64,000 nt of DNA. Origin: Tolypocladium sp. Sup5 PDA-1. Taxonomy: Eukaryota; Ascomycota; Sordariomycetes; Hypocreales; Ophiocordycipitaceae. The notes below the pieces were generated by a model, which searched no databases, was not told the origin of the DNA, and saw only the letters and a list, made by a program, of their open reading frames with translations. Numbering within the stretch: the first letter of the stretch is position 1; each line of letters starts with the position of its first letter. The DNA is taken from the NCBI GenBank assembly GCA_000750105.3, contig JPHH03000007.1, positions 744,001 to 808,000 on the forward strand, given 5' to 3'. Shown piece after piece: positions 10,285-20,655 of the stretch. The translations under genes were made by a program, and so were the position numbers.

Positions 10285-12529
10285 CTTGGCTGCGCAGAAT
10301 TGCGACGTTGATTCCCGCGTGTGTGGCCGTCGTTGCAAATGGCAACCGGGCTGAGACGGGCCCTGAGGGGACGTCGGGCTGCTGATCGCAATGGTCGCAA
10401 CGATGGTCAAGGCGAGGCAAGGCGAGGCAGGCAGTTCAAATTCGGAGCGTGCGTCTGGCTGGCGACGGGCGAAGACGAGGCGCGGATATTGCTGAAATGC
10501 GGTCGACGGCGGTCACCACCGGGGAGGCAGATCAAACCTCCGACTCGACTCCTGGTCAAGCCACCACGTTCCTGCTAAATCGATGTCGTCTTGTCGAGGA
10601 GCGAAGCTGCCGGGAGGAGGCGATCAAGGTTCAGGCCCGCATAGACGACGACGAGACGGGCGCAGAGCTACAGCGTCAATGCGCTCACGGTCTGTGCAGT
10701 CGCGCGACTGGCGATATGCGGCGGCCGTGGAGTTGAAGAAGCAGTCGCCGAGCTGCAGTGCTGGGAGTGCGGTTCGCTGCGGTGGGATGGTTGGCAGTTC
10801 GTCGGAGTCGGTCCCCGGCTGACGACGGGCAGACGATGGCGGTTTAGTCAGACATGGGTCAGGGTAGATAGGTGGCATCGCAGGGCATTTCGCACAGCGC
10901 TAGCGGGGCAGCAGCGGTGCTCGGAGCCTGGCGGGGTCACGGCAGTGGAGCGACGGCGGAGGAGCCCTACGGTACCTTACGAGTACGCTGCCCTGGGCTG
11001 AGGTAGGTGGTCACTGGTGCAGTGGTGAGTGGTGACAACCCCTCCAAGGCAGGCTTAACAAGCCTAGCAGGCTTAACAGGCCCCCCCCAACAGACCCAAG
11101 AGGAGCCGCTGGGGCCGCTAGAGGGGAGCGTTGCAGATCGGAGGTCTCGGGTCCCGGTCGTATCTTGGCCGCCTACCTTGCTCCGTTCTCCGGCGCCTCG
11201 CCGTGGCGCTGGTGCCTCGTCTCGTGCGACGTCAAGCTCGAGAAGCAGTGGTCGGGGTGGCCTGGGAGGCGCGCGAAGAAGCGTCCATGCGGGCGTCTAG
11301 AACGAGTGGTTCCGTGGGGGTCGGCGATGCGTCTGTGTGGGCGTTTCGCAACAGGACAAGTGCAGCATCAACAGCCATGAAACAGATACCTATCGGAACT
11401 CGTCCCTAGTCGCTATTCCGAGCAAAAGTCTTCCGTCACTGCGTAGTCCGTACTCGTAAGGCGCAATCTCGCCGATTCCTTGTCCACGAGTTCCTCGGTC
11501 AACTCATCAGCGAGCAGAGGCGAGCCGTGGACGGGGACGGCGAGGTGGAGATGGCCAGAACCCTATTCCCGAGCCAACTCGTCATGGAAATGCGCGTACG
11601 GAGTACTTCGTACAGCCAATCGTCAGTTGGCTGGAGTCGGTCTGTATGCTCGAGCTCTCTCCCCCGGCCTCAGCGCTGGACGCCACGCGGAGAATGGCGT
11701 GCTGTAGCGGTTCTTCACCACCCAGATGGGGTGAGGTCAAGGTATGCTCCAGCTGCTGCCGGCAGCCTCCTTCCGCGTTGGGTCTGTAATAACTAAGGTA
11801 GGTACCTCGTACCTCAGAACATTCCGGGAAGCTTCTCCTCCTCCCCAGCCTTTCCTCAGCATCACCAGCATCATCAGCATCATTGCCTAAACCTTCCGCC
11901 AGCAAACTCACACGTCGCCGCCGCCGTACTGCAATAGCACCGTGGCCGGCACGCATCGCATCGCACAGGCACGAGTACACACGAGACATTTTACATAGCC
12001 CTTGTTACTGTTAGCCCGCCTGTCACGGTCACATCACAACTGACACCCCACCTTGTGCGCCCCGAGCTCCCAGCTTCATCCCACAACCCGTGTCGACGAG
12101 TACTCGTACGACCGCGAGCTCCATCTCTATCCGCTCATCTCCGGCCGCCACGCATTGCTGGGGACCGTCTCGCTAGTGCTGCGAGTACTTGGGCGACGCT
12201 GGCTGTGAACTTGTGGCATCTCACAGGCTGTCACAGCCCAGCAGATATCTCGTCCCGGCTCTTCGGTACCGCAAGGGTGGATGACGGGAGACATCGCTGT
12301 TGGCCTCCCCGTCTCCGACTGCAGTACTAATCACTAATCGTGCTAACAGTTGATACCGACGACTAGGCTGTGTCCAGCATCTCACCCCAGCGCCCCGACC
12401 CGCCTGCCGCGTTGCGGTGCTCCTGTGGCGATCCATCTGTGCGCGACACTGCTCGTTGGCCACAGTCGAATCGACATTCCTTGCCAAGTGGGAGCCAGCC
12501 ATCATCCAGGCCACGGCGCGACAGCGACA

Positions 12530-12561
<32 letters not shown>

Positions 12562-12684
12562 AGCGTATACACGTCACCCAGGGCCAGTTCGAGGTCGATC
12601 TTGTTACCGCGCTTCTACCATCTTGACGGCTCGCCAGCAAGGCTCGCCAGCTTGCGAAGAGCCTGGCCAGTCCGCGCGAGGGCC
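10285..12684. other. Shared intergenic region between two divergent Zn2Cys6 regulators
   Basis: A 2.4 kb region with no supportable gene. It must carry the promoters and leaders of both regulators. It includes short CAGGCTTAACA repeats (about 11051-11079), the near-palindrome GTACGGAGTACTTCGTAC (11596-11613), the perfect palindrome ACGAGTACTCGT (12096-12107) and a GAC trinucleotide run (12532-12562). Confidence 0.6.
12532..12562. repeat. (GAC)n trinucleotide run
   Basis: About ten GAC/CGA units lie 120 nt upstream of the chosen start codon of regulator 2. The run reads as poly-Asp in the frame of the downstream gene, but no in-frame ATG precedes it, so it is taken as leader sequence. Confidence 0.9.
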
Positions 12685-14950
12685 ATGCCCCGCAGCAGCT
12701 TCTCTCGAAATCCCCTGCTCAGGGTCTCGCGGCCTGTATCAGCATGCTCACGATGTGAGTTTTCAAGCACTGTGCTAGCTCCTCCCCCAATGCTCTGTGC
12801 TGACAGAAACCCGCAGGTCGTGCCGCCAAGGTCAAGGTGAGAGAGAGCAATCAGTCCTCGCTCATTGTGCCAGCCACTGACCCTCATCTCCCCAGTGTGA
12901 CGGCAAGCTGCCTGCATGCACCGCCTGTGAAAAGGCCGGCCGTGAGAATGAGTGCTCTGCGGCTAATGACCAATTCGCCAGGGGCAAGGAGCGGAGGTGA
13001 GTCCATGTGTCCCAATTGCACGGCTCGAAGCGTGACTAACACCCAGGACAGTTATGTCGCTGCTCTTGAGCTGCGCATAGAGAAGCTCGAGAGGCGGCTG
13101 CAGTATGCCAAATCACGGAAGGCCTCTGTCGCCTTTCATGACACCGATGCCTCGGCAATGGCCCAAGTCGACCGGAGGGATTCCCTGGCATCCATCCGGG
13201 CAGCCATTCATCGCAAGGCCGCCAGAAACCGGGAAATCCACGATGTTAACTCCATAGTTTCAGACTTTGGCTTCTTGTACGTGTGCCGTGTCTGCATCAC
13301 GTTGGAGGGGCGCGCTGACTTTGATTCTTTTGCAGGTCTGTCGATGCCACGACTCGGGACTTTGAGCCGTCTACCAGTAACATTACATTCGCCAGGCTCG
13401 TTTTGGCTGCGACAACCAACGATGATATCCCGGAGCCCACGCAGCCCGGCTTGCCCGCGAGACAAACTGCTCATGCCCTTGTGCAATACTTCATGGGCAA
13501 CATTTACTCCCTGTTTCCTTGCTTTTCAGAGACTGCTCTGCTCACTATCCTCGACGACGCCTATCAGCAGGATGAGCGTGTCATCAAGGACTCGGGTTAT
13601 TGGCTCCTCTACATGGTACTTGCCATCGGTTCGACTGCGCAAAGCCAGAGCATCAACGACGAGCACTATGTCCAAGGAATCAACTTTGTCTCCAAGGCCC
13701 TGAGCTATGCAGACAGGGCGCTGGCCCCTGGATACGTCAGCCAGATTCAATCCCTGCTGTTGTTGACGTTGTACGCCCTACTGGACCCGGCGCACTTCGA
13801 CAGTTGGCACCTGATTGGATTCACGGCGCGAGCTGTGGTCGACCTGGGCTTTCATCAAGACCCGCCAGTTTCTTCGGGATCAGACAAATCTGCCCTGGAT
13901 ATGCGCCGCAAGATATTTTATTGCACATATGCTCTTGATCGGTTGGTCACATCGCCACGGCTATTGTGATAAGGGGCTAACTCTCTATTCAGTGCCATCA
14001 GCATGGCTCACGCGCGAACGTTTTCCTTCACGGATGACGCCGTCAACGTCGCATTCCCAAGCACGTCGAGCATCGGTCTCAAGCAGTCAATGCCAGGCCC
14101 GATTGCAGGCCCGCAATCCGCAGACCCTGCTGTTCTGCTCTTCCAGCTGCGTAGAGCCCAGTCCTACTGGTATCAAGAGCTGTATCAGTCGAACCCGACT
14201 CCCCTTCCGAATCCATCGTCATTCCTCTGGCAAATGTGCCTGGAAATGCGGGAGTGGGGGGAGTCGCTGCCAGATATTCTGCCAGCGGGGACACGGCGGA
14301 TGTTCGAGCAAGAACTGTGGTATAGCTACGTTTACTGCATTGCGCCATCCGCCAGAGCGCCGCAGATTACAGACTACACGCGGACCTTGATCTTTGAATA
14401 TTCCCTGGCGTACCTCAACAGTATGTACGACACGGCTTATGGCGGGTTGAACAACGCCTTCTACACCTATCAGGACGCTTTGAAGGTCTACTTCATGGCC
14501 AACCAGTTCATTGCGGTCTTGCGGGACGCTGAAGACCTGCTGCTTTCCGGGGCCCAAGTCCACCCGCCGGCATCCATACCGGGCTCCGCTCCTGCTCCCC
14601 CGATCCCTCGGCGCCAAGTACGGCCCGGGGCCCCCTTGGACGAAAACGTTGGGCGGAGTCTCTGGTGCCTCGAACGGATTCCCAACACTCTGGAGCTGTA
14701 TGGCGCACGGTGGGACGATGCAACCATGTTGAAGCAGAGCTTCGAGCAAATCTCTGGCGAGACGATTGAACGACTGCGAAAGCGCCAGCAAATGCGCAAC
14801 ATGCAGCAGCACCAGGGGCATTACCAGAACGGGGCTTCGTCGGTTTCTCCGCCTGCCGTCGTACAGATGCAGGGCCAGCAGCAGCAGCAGATGGATATGA
14901 GGTGGGCTGGAGTCGACCCTTCGCGGATGATGCAGGGTGGGAGGCGTTAG
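12685..14950 (+). CDS. Zn(II)2Cys6 transcription factor with fungal_trans domain (regulator 2), 659 aa
   Basis: Six exons: 12685-12754, 12817-12836, 12896-12996, 13052-13276, 13336-13941 and 13993-14950. Joined, they give a zinc cluster near residue 20 of the form ACSRC-RAAKVK-CDGKLPACTACEK...C, with CxxC, x6, x6 and CxxC spacings as in GAL4-type fingers. Two introns interrupt the cluster, leaving a 20-nt second exon. A coiled-coil-like linker (YVAALELRIEKLERRL) follows, then a fungal_trans region (VQYFMGNIYSLFPCF ... RRKIFYCTYALDRAISMAHAR) and a Gln-rich tail. The start at 12685 is the only in-frame ATG before the cluster, although a further 5' exon is possible. The acceptor at 13051 was chosen over 13046 because it keeps the frame. 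Function beyond DNA binding is unknown. Confidence 0.82.
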
Positions 14951-15566
14951 CGATGGCCGTTTCTTTTTGCCCGGAGCGAACCATGGACACGATGATGTAC
15001 GGCCCCGGGGAATTGGATATTATACCCGCATTTTGCACATGTACCGACGTGATCGTTGATTGATGCCACTTGCAAACACAAGCAGCAGTATGGCCATCTG
15101 TAGCCGCAAAGGGTCACCAATGGTTGCATCCCACAGTACCCGTAGTCAATGTCTCTTTATTTTTAGGGATCCTCCAATTCAGCCCCTAGATATCCCCCCC
15201 ATGCTACTAATCTACACATTTCAAAATGAATATTCTCATTGCCCCCCTGATTCACAAAAGATGTCCTCGTCGTCCACTGCCGCGTAAACGGGCAAAAAAA
15301 AAAAAAAGTTCATCCCCAGACGCCCAAACTCACGCCCCCAACCGATTACCGCCGTCACGAGGCAAAAGCTCCGTGCTTTTGTTTGCAAAAACAGAATTCC
15401 AGAATGTCAAACAAGACGACCTCCGCCATGCCGTTGAGGAAGCGAGGCGTGCCGGTTGACATGATCGGCGGCGTATCCTCTGAGAACGACGCCTGATATC
15501 TGCTATCGAGGTAGAGTCAGGGGCCTCATGGCGGGATTCGTCGCTGCCGGGTGCATCGGGGCATTC
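14951..15566. other. Convergent intergenic spacer
   Basis: About 600 nt between converging genes, containing an A14 run (15294-15307). No supportable gene. Confidence 0.6.
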
Positions 15567-17409
15567 CTAAGCGGCTCGTGCGTCTTGCAGGTGCAGGTTC
15601 TTGGTCTGGCGGGGAAGTTTGCGATCGCGCTCGTACAGGTAGCCGCAGTTGGCGCACAGAGACTAAACGCGTCGTTGTTAGCAACTCACGAGAGGAAGGG
15701 GGTGGTGGGCCTCGACTCACTTTCGGACCTGCTGGGCCGTCGCGAACTGCCCAGACGCTGGTTCCCCATATGCGGCAGTGGAAGCAGCGCCATGTCGTCC
15801 TCTCCACGTCGGTCAGCGCGCCGCCGCCTCCGTAGCCGCCTACGTCCGGTGTGCCGCGGCCGCCTGGGGTTCCTCCGCGCGCAAGGGGGCTGAGACTGCG
15901 GAACCGTCTCTTCTTCTTGGAGCGCTCGCCCCTGCCCATTCTCTCCTCCTCCAGTTCAGCGGGGGCGCCAAAGGGGGTGCCACCGAGCATGCCAGCCGTG
16001 GAGCTGAAGCGTGCCGTCTCACGTCGTAATCTGCGTACTTGCCGTTCCCGGTCTCCCTCTCGCTTCTCCATCTCCTCTTTACTCAGGAACTCGACCTTGG
16101 GTTCCCAATCATCGGCAAGGTGGTCTGGGTCGTATCTCCAGCCGGCCTCGGCGCTGTTGGCGGCGTCGTTGGGCAGCTCTTGTTGCACGCCGCCCCAGCC
16201 CGTCACCAAGCCGCCTGCCTCGCATGCTTCCTTTTTGAGACGCAGTACTGCTTCATAGATGGCATGGGTCATCGCCGGGATCCACTCGCCAGTCAGTCCG
16301 AGGTCGGCGCACGTTATCTTCGCAAAGGCCTCGGCTGTACCGGGAGGGTGAAGCAGCGACCACTCGAACTTGTCTGTGTAGAGCATGGATGACAAGTTGA
16401 CGTTCAGGTTGATGACACATCGGTAGGTGTCGTCGGGGTTGTAATCGTCGGAGTCTGGCAGGATGGGTGTCGCTTCAGCCGTCACATTGGGGGCTACTTC
16501 AGCCGTAGCATTCGGTGCCGGCGCTTGTGATGGCGTCCCCGGGCCTCCCGTCTGCGCGGGTGTATCCGGGCGCGACAATCCTCTGGCGAGTGATGCTGGC
16601 GAATCTTCTCTTGACTTGAGCAGCATGCTGGGTCTGGGCGTGCCCACCGCTGTCCCGTTCGATCCGCCAGCGGCGGCCGCTTGCGGTGGCGCCGGCGCAT
16701 ACTGTTCTGTGTGGAAGAGAGGGTGAAGTGCGACACCGGCGTACTCTTCAAGCTGTGTCCGGATCTGCTTGCTGATTTCCGCCACGACGCCGGCTCGATT
16801 CGGGAGATCAAGGTCCTGGGCCAAGGTCTGGGCAAACTGATCCGTCGTGATGAGGGTCTCGTGCAGGTTCCAGCAGAAGATATCCCTCAGCTTGTAGGGG
16901 ACCGTCAGCTCGCCCTGTCGATATTGCGGCATGGAGATGTCGACGGCGTTGGGGTTGGGGGGTGGGAATGGCGCCTGGGGGATGAATTGCGGTATGTCGA
17001 GATCGATGCGAATAGGGATCAGAGTCAGGGGCAGGTTCGCCTGCGCGGCGTTCTGCTGGTCGCTCCGGACTGATCGGTGCTTGCCCATCCAGTCGCGCCA
17101 TATTCCCTGGACGTCGACGGGTTCCCGTGTTTCCTTGCCAGCCTTGTCGGCCAGGTCCAGCCGCGAGGCAGAGTCCTCCTTGCGCAAGCTCCGCAGGCCC
17201 GTCGGCCGCCGGCGGGGGTCGTCGCTGTCATCGTCCAAGTCGTCGAAGCCATCCTCGGGGTAGTTGATGATGGTGGTGCCACGCTTCGTCGTTCTGGAGA
17301 TGGGACCCGTGGGCGCGCTCGGCAGCACGGGGGTCAGGAGAGAGTTGTTGTAGGCGCGCAACCGCGGCGCGTACGTCGACTGAAATGCCTGGGGTTTAGA
17401 TCGTTCCAT
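15567..17409 (-). CDS. snf5: SNF5/SFH1-family chromatin remodelling subunit with C-terminal GATA-like finger, 594 aa
   Basis: Core subunit of SWI/SNF- or RSC-type nucleosome remodellers (nuclear). Two exons, 17409-15721 and 15662-15567; the 58-nt intron lies inside the C-terminal finger. The SNF5 domain covers roughly residues 150-420, with repeat-like blocks LVPYKLRD-type (here LTVPYKLRDIFCWNLHETLI) and LSSMLYTDKFEWSLL, each followed by the conserved ADLGL or DLDLP type turn. The last 60 residues contain C542-x2-C545-x20-C566-x2-C569 (WRCFHC ... LCANCGYLYERD), a GATA-like zinc finger with a basic tail. There is no glutamine-rich N-terminus as in yeast Snf5, so it could equally be the Sfh1 (RSC) paralogue; the symbol is therefore provisional. 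The family assignment itself is firm. Confidence 0.92.
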
Positions 17410-18271
17410 TGTGGGCTGCGGGAGACGGTGGCGACCATGTCATGCCTGCACAAGCACGAGGGAGCAGCACAAGGGCAACCGCTCGTGGGCGCAGGGAGCA
17501 GATGCCCACGTTCGCAATGCAAAGCTGGCTGGGAATGCGAGCAGCGCGCGCAGCCGCGGTAGCAATGGGCGGTTCCGGTCGATGGTGGCGCCGGGGGACG
17601 GGGTTAAGCGAAGGCGTCGAGATGGAACGAGGCTGCGCGAGGTGCGTTTGCTGGCTACCAGTTGAAGGCGTTGGTGTCGCGACCAAGACGCACTCGTTTT
17701 CTCAATCGCGCGTCGTTGGTCCAGGCCCAGAAAAAATCGGCAATTTCCGTGGCATGCCCCCCCCCAGCCTTGCGCGGCTGCTTATGTCAGCTTAGGTGCC
17801 AGATACGAGTACATACGAGTACTTCGTACCTACATACACCTGCAAGACCTGCCCTGAACCGCGATGAGTTGCTGTGACTAACCTGGCCTCACGCTAATTA
17901 CACTGTAATTGGGAGCATATCACGGTTGCCAACCACTCTTTGTCAACCATGAATGTTTCCGAGAACCGTTCATTTCATTGCTAGACGGGGTTCCAAACGT
18001 CCCAGGAGCTTCCCCAGGGATACCGAAAGATAAACAGAGTACAAAGTACAATCCCAACATCTTGCCACACATTCCAGGTTGCCAGCTGCACCACTGCACC
18101 ACCTCGTCGCTGCTGCATCATGGGAACCGCCCGACTGCCTCGGCCGACCCGAGCAAACCACACGCACACTGCATGCCATAGAGTCATCAGAACGGCTTCT
18201 CTCCAACTCTGTCAATCCAAGTGTCAGCGCGGTTGGACGGGAGAAATAGCGTGCCACAACGACTCCATTAC
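17410..18271. other. Intergenic region upstream of SNF5-family gene
   Basis: No supportable gene. It holds a GTAC-type palindromic motif cluster (17804-17829) in the probable SNF5 upstream region and the 3' side of the CAP-protein gene. Confidence 0.6.
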
Positions 18272-18831
18272 TCACACATTGCCCTCCGGGGTAAAACGGC
18301 AGACGTCGTAAACCTTGTACGCCTCTGAAATGCTGTACGCTCTGGCACAGCCTATGTGGGTGGTTGTCGACCACATACACTGAGCTGTCAGTCTGTCAGC
18401 AGCGCAAACACAACCGTATTCACTGGCGCAGGGGATGCCGTACACCAATGCAGCCACGGTTCATGCCCAGTGGTGATGGGCTGGCCGTTGTACAGAGAGG
18501 CCTGGGCAAGCCACGCGCGCATGGCTGTCTGGATGGGATTCTCGTAGGCATTGTCGCATTGCCCGGATGCGCGTTCGTAGAGATTCTCGCCTTGGTTTGG
18601 TCGGTACTGTCCAGTGGCATGGGCGAAAGGCTGCTGCCCACTCGCCATCTCGTTGGCCCAGAACTGGGCGTATGCTGCCAGATTAGGATCCCAGGAGAGA
18701 GGGTGCAGGCCCTGAGCCTGGCGAGCCTGGTTGACTAGCCCAATGGCGTAGTTGAGGTCATCGTTCTGGGAGGATGCGAGACAACTAGTTGCCAGCAGAC
18801 CCAGTGTGGTGGTGCCGCGAAGCAGCTTCAT
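18272..18831 (-). CDS. Secreted CAP/PR-1 (SCP) superfamily protein, 166 aa
   Basis: Two exons, 18831-18444 and 18384-18272; donor GTACGG and acceptor GACAG were chosen because they restore the CAP signature HWSQCMW (residues 128-134). A signal peptide is visible at residues 1-19 (MKLLRGTTTLGLLATSCLA). The CAP domain follows: the NQARQAQGLHPLSWDPNLAAYA helix, the GENLY block, the HWSQxxW block and the closing VYDVCRFTPEGN motif with the THIGCA strand. Family members bind sterols or lipids and are secreted; in fungi some act in lipid export or host interaction (established for the family, not for this protein). At 166 aa it is about the minimal length of the domain. A shift of the donor would break the motif, so the join is well supported. 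Confidence 0.9.
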
Positions 18832-19823
18832 CTCTGCAGATAAGAACGGCAGCCAGACGGGGATTTCGATTGAGATGCCGGTTGTCAGATTTAGGAGTCG
18901 CAGAGCATCTCGGAAGTTGAAGACAAGAATGACGAGCTGTTCGGCGATGAGCAGTCATCGAGAAGGAGGAGACGGTGAGGTTGGTCAGGGCAATCCTGGC
19001 CGCCCACGATGCCTTACGTACATGCCCCGATGAATCATCCGAGATGCAGTCACGGTGGGCGATGTGTGAAACGTTCCCCATGTGAGCTTGCGGTTGATTG
19101 CTCTGCCCTGCTTCAACGTGCCTCCCCCTTATGGCTCCTGAAGCTGAGCCGGAGAAGGGGGTGCCAACGCATTGGGAAACTCCGACAGCTGTCCTTGCCC
19201 TTTTGATTCAAGCATTCTCACACCACCTCGGCTAGGCACTTGCCTCAAGGTACCTGGTGCCTACCTAAATCACTCGCATTGCTGCTTTGGACACTTGCTG
19301 CGTCGCTTGTCAGCCGGTTTGTTATCGCAACTCGCTCTGTTCAGCAACCAACGACAGCCACCGCCATTCTCACAACCCTTCGTCCGTTCAAAATCAACAC
19401 CTACGCTTACAGATGCGGCCGTATCACAACACCTCTACTGTACAGGCTCGAGCCGACCGCCTACGAACAGGCATTCCAAGGTCGATGCTTCGACAGGCGA
19501 AAGTGAGGATGGTTACGTCGTAGTGGGGCTCCATGCGGTGAACTTGTAGTAGCGTACGGACTACTCCGTACATAGGACGGAGTACTTCGTGATTACCTAC
19601 AGTACGAGTACGGTACTCGTAAGGCGGCACCTGCAGGGGCTTCCCCAGTGTGCGCACGAGCTAACCTGGCCAGGCACCTTAACTTGGGTATGACGTGCAG
19701 CTTCTGGAAGTCCAGCGAAGAGGCAACGTTCAAAATTTTTGAAGACATCCCAAACCACAAGTCATCCACCACCACCATCCATTCCTCATTCCTCTTCCTG
19801 GACGCACAACGCGCAACTTCGCC
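18832..19823. other. Divergent intergenic region with palindromic motif cluster
   Basis: About 1 kb with no supportable gene. A dense cluster of TACGGAGTA/TACGAGTA motifs occupies 19553-19624, roughly 200 nt upstream of the Zim17 start codon. Confidence 0.6.
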
Positions 19824-20402
19824 ATGGCGTCAAAAGCAGCATCCCTGCTATCTCCCCTCGCGCGCTCGATCCGGCCACAGCGCCTGCGACCGCTACCGCT
19901 GCTGCAAAACTCCGTGCGCCTCCTCTCCTATCCCATGCCGCCGCGAAGCCTCTCCAGCTCCTCCCTCCGCGCCGCGCACTCGGTCCCCCGTCCGCCGCCC
20001 CGCCGTCCCGTCAAGCCCAGCCCGGACGCAGAGGCCGAGGCGAACCTCTCCGGCGACGCCCCCCAGAGCGAGGGCCCGCGGCCTGAGACGCAGAACCCGG
20101 CCTACTACCAGCTCTCCTTCACCTGCGTTCCCTGCGGCCACCGCTCCCACCACAACGTCTCCAAGCAGGGCTACCACACCGGCTCGACGCTCATCACCTG
20201 CCCCAGCTGCCGCAACCGTCACGTCATCAGCGACCACCTCAACATCTTTGGCGACCGCAAGATCACCGTCGAGGACCTGATGCGGGAAAAGGGCAGGCTG
20301 GTCAAGAGGGGCAGCCTCGGTGAGGACGGCGACATCGAGTTTTGGCCGGACGAGCCGTCCGAGCAGCAGGCAGACGACTCTCAAAAGACGGGCGGGTCTT
20401 GA
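19824..20402 (+). CDS. zim17: Mitochondrial DNL-type zinc finger chaperone Zim17/Hep1/Tim15, 192 aa
   Basis: Keeps mitochondrial Hsp70 (Ssc1) soluble and active in the matrix, supporting protein import and Fe-S assembly. Single exon. The N-terminus (1-45) is Arg/Ser/Leu-rich without acidic residues, a typical matrix presequence. The zinc finger has C101-x2-C104 (FTCVPC) and C126-x2-C129 (ITCPSC) followed by NRHVISDHLNIF, matching the family pattern in which the finger is followed by D-H/N-L (DNL). Length and order fit fungal Zim17. No introns are apparent. The acidic, Gln-rich tail (175-192) lies outside the domain. Confidence 0.95.
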   Translation: MASKAASLLSPLARSIRPQRLRPLPLLQNSVRLLSYPMPPRSLSSSSLRAAHSVPRPPPRRPVKPSPDAEAEANLSGDAPQSEGPRPETQNPAYYQLSFTCVPCGHRSHHNVSKQGYHTGSTLITCPSCRNRHVISDHLNIFGDRKITVEDLMREKGRLVKRGSLGEDGDIEFWPDEPSEQQADDSQKTGGS

Positions 20403-20655
20403 CTTGTCCGCCAGGAGCCACGTTACGACAGTTGTACCAACATTTGAATTGCACATACTACGGCGTCGGGCTGGATTTCGGATACCCTCCTCAAATGGGA
20501 GCTGCACGACACACACGGAAAGGGGGTTGACTGGCTGTCATGAGTTGTCCTCTATATAAATTTTGTACAATAGACCCGGCTTGCAGCGCCGCTAAATGCA
20601 CATGACATGTCTTTTCCCATTCCAAAACGCCTTGCCCATGCTGGTTCTAGCAATA

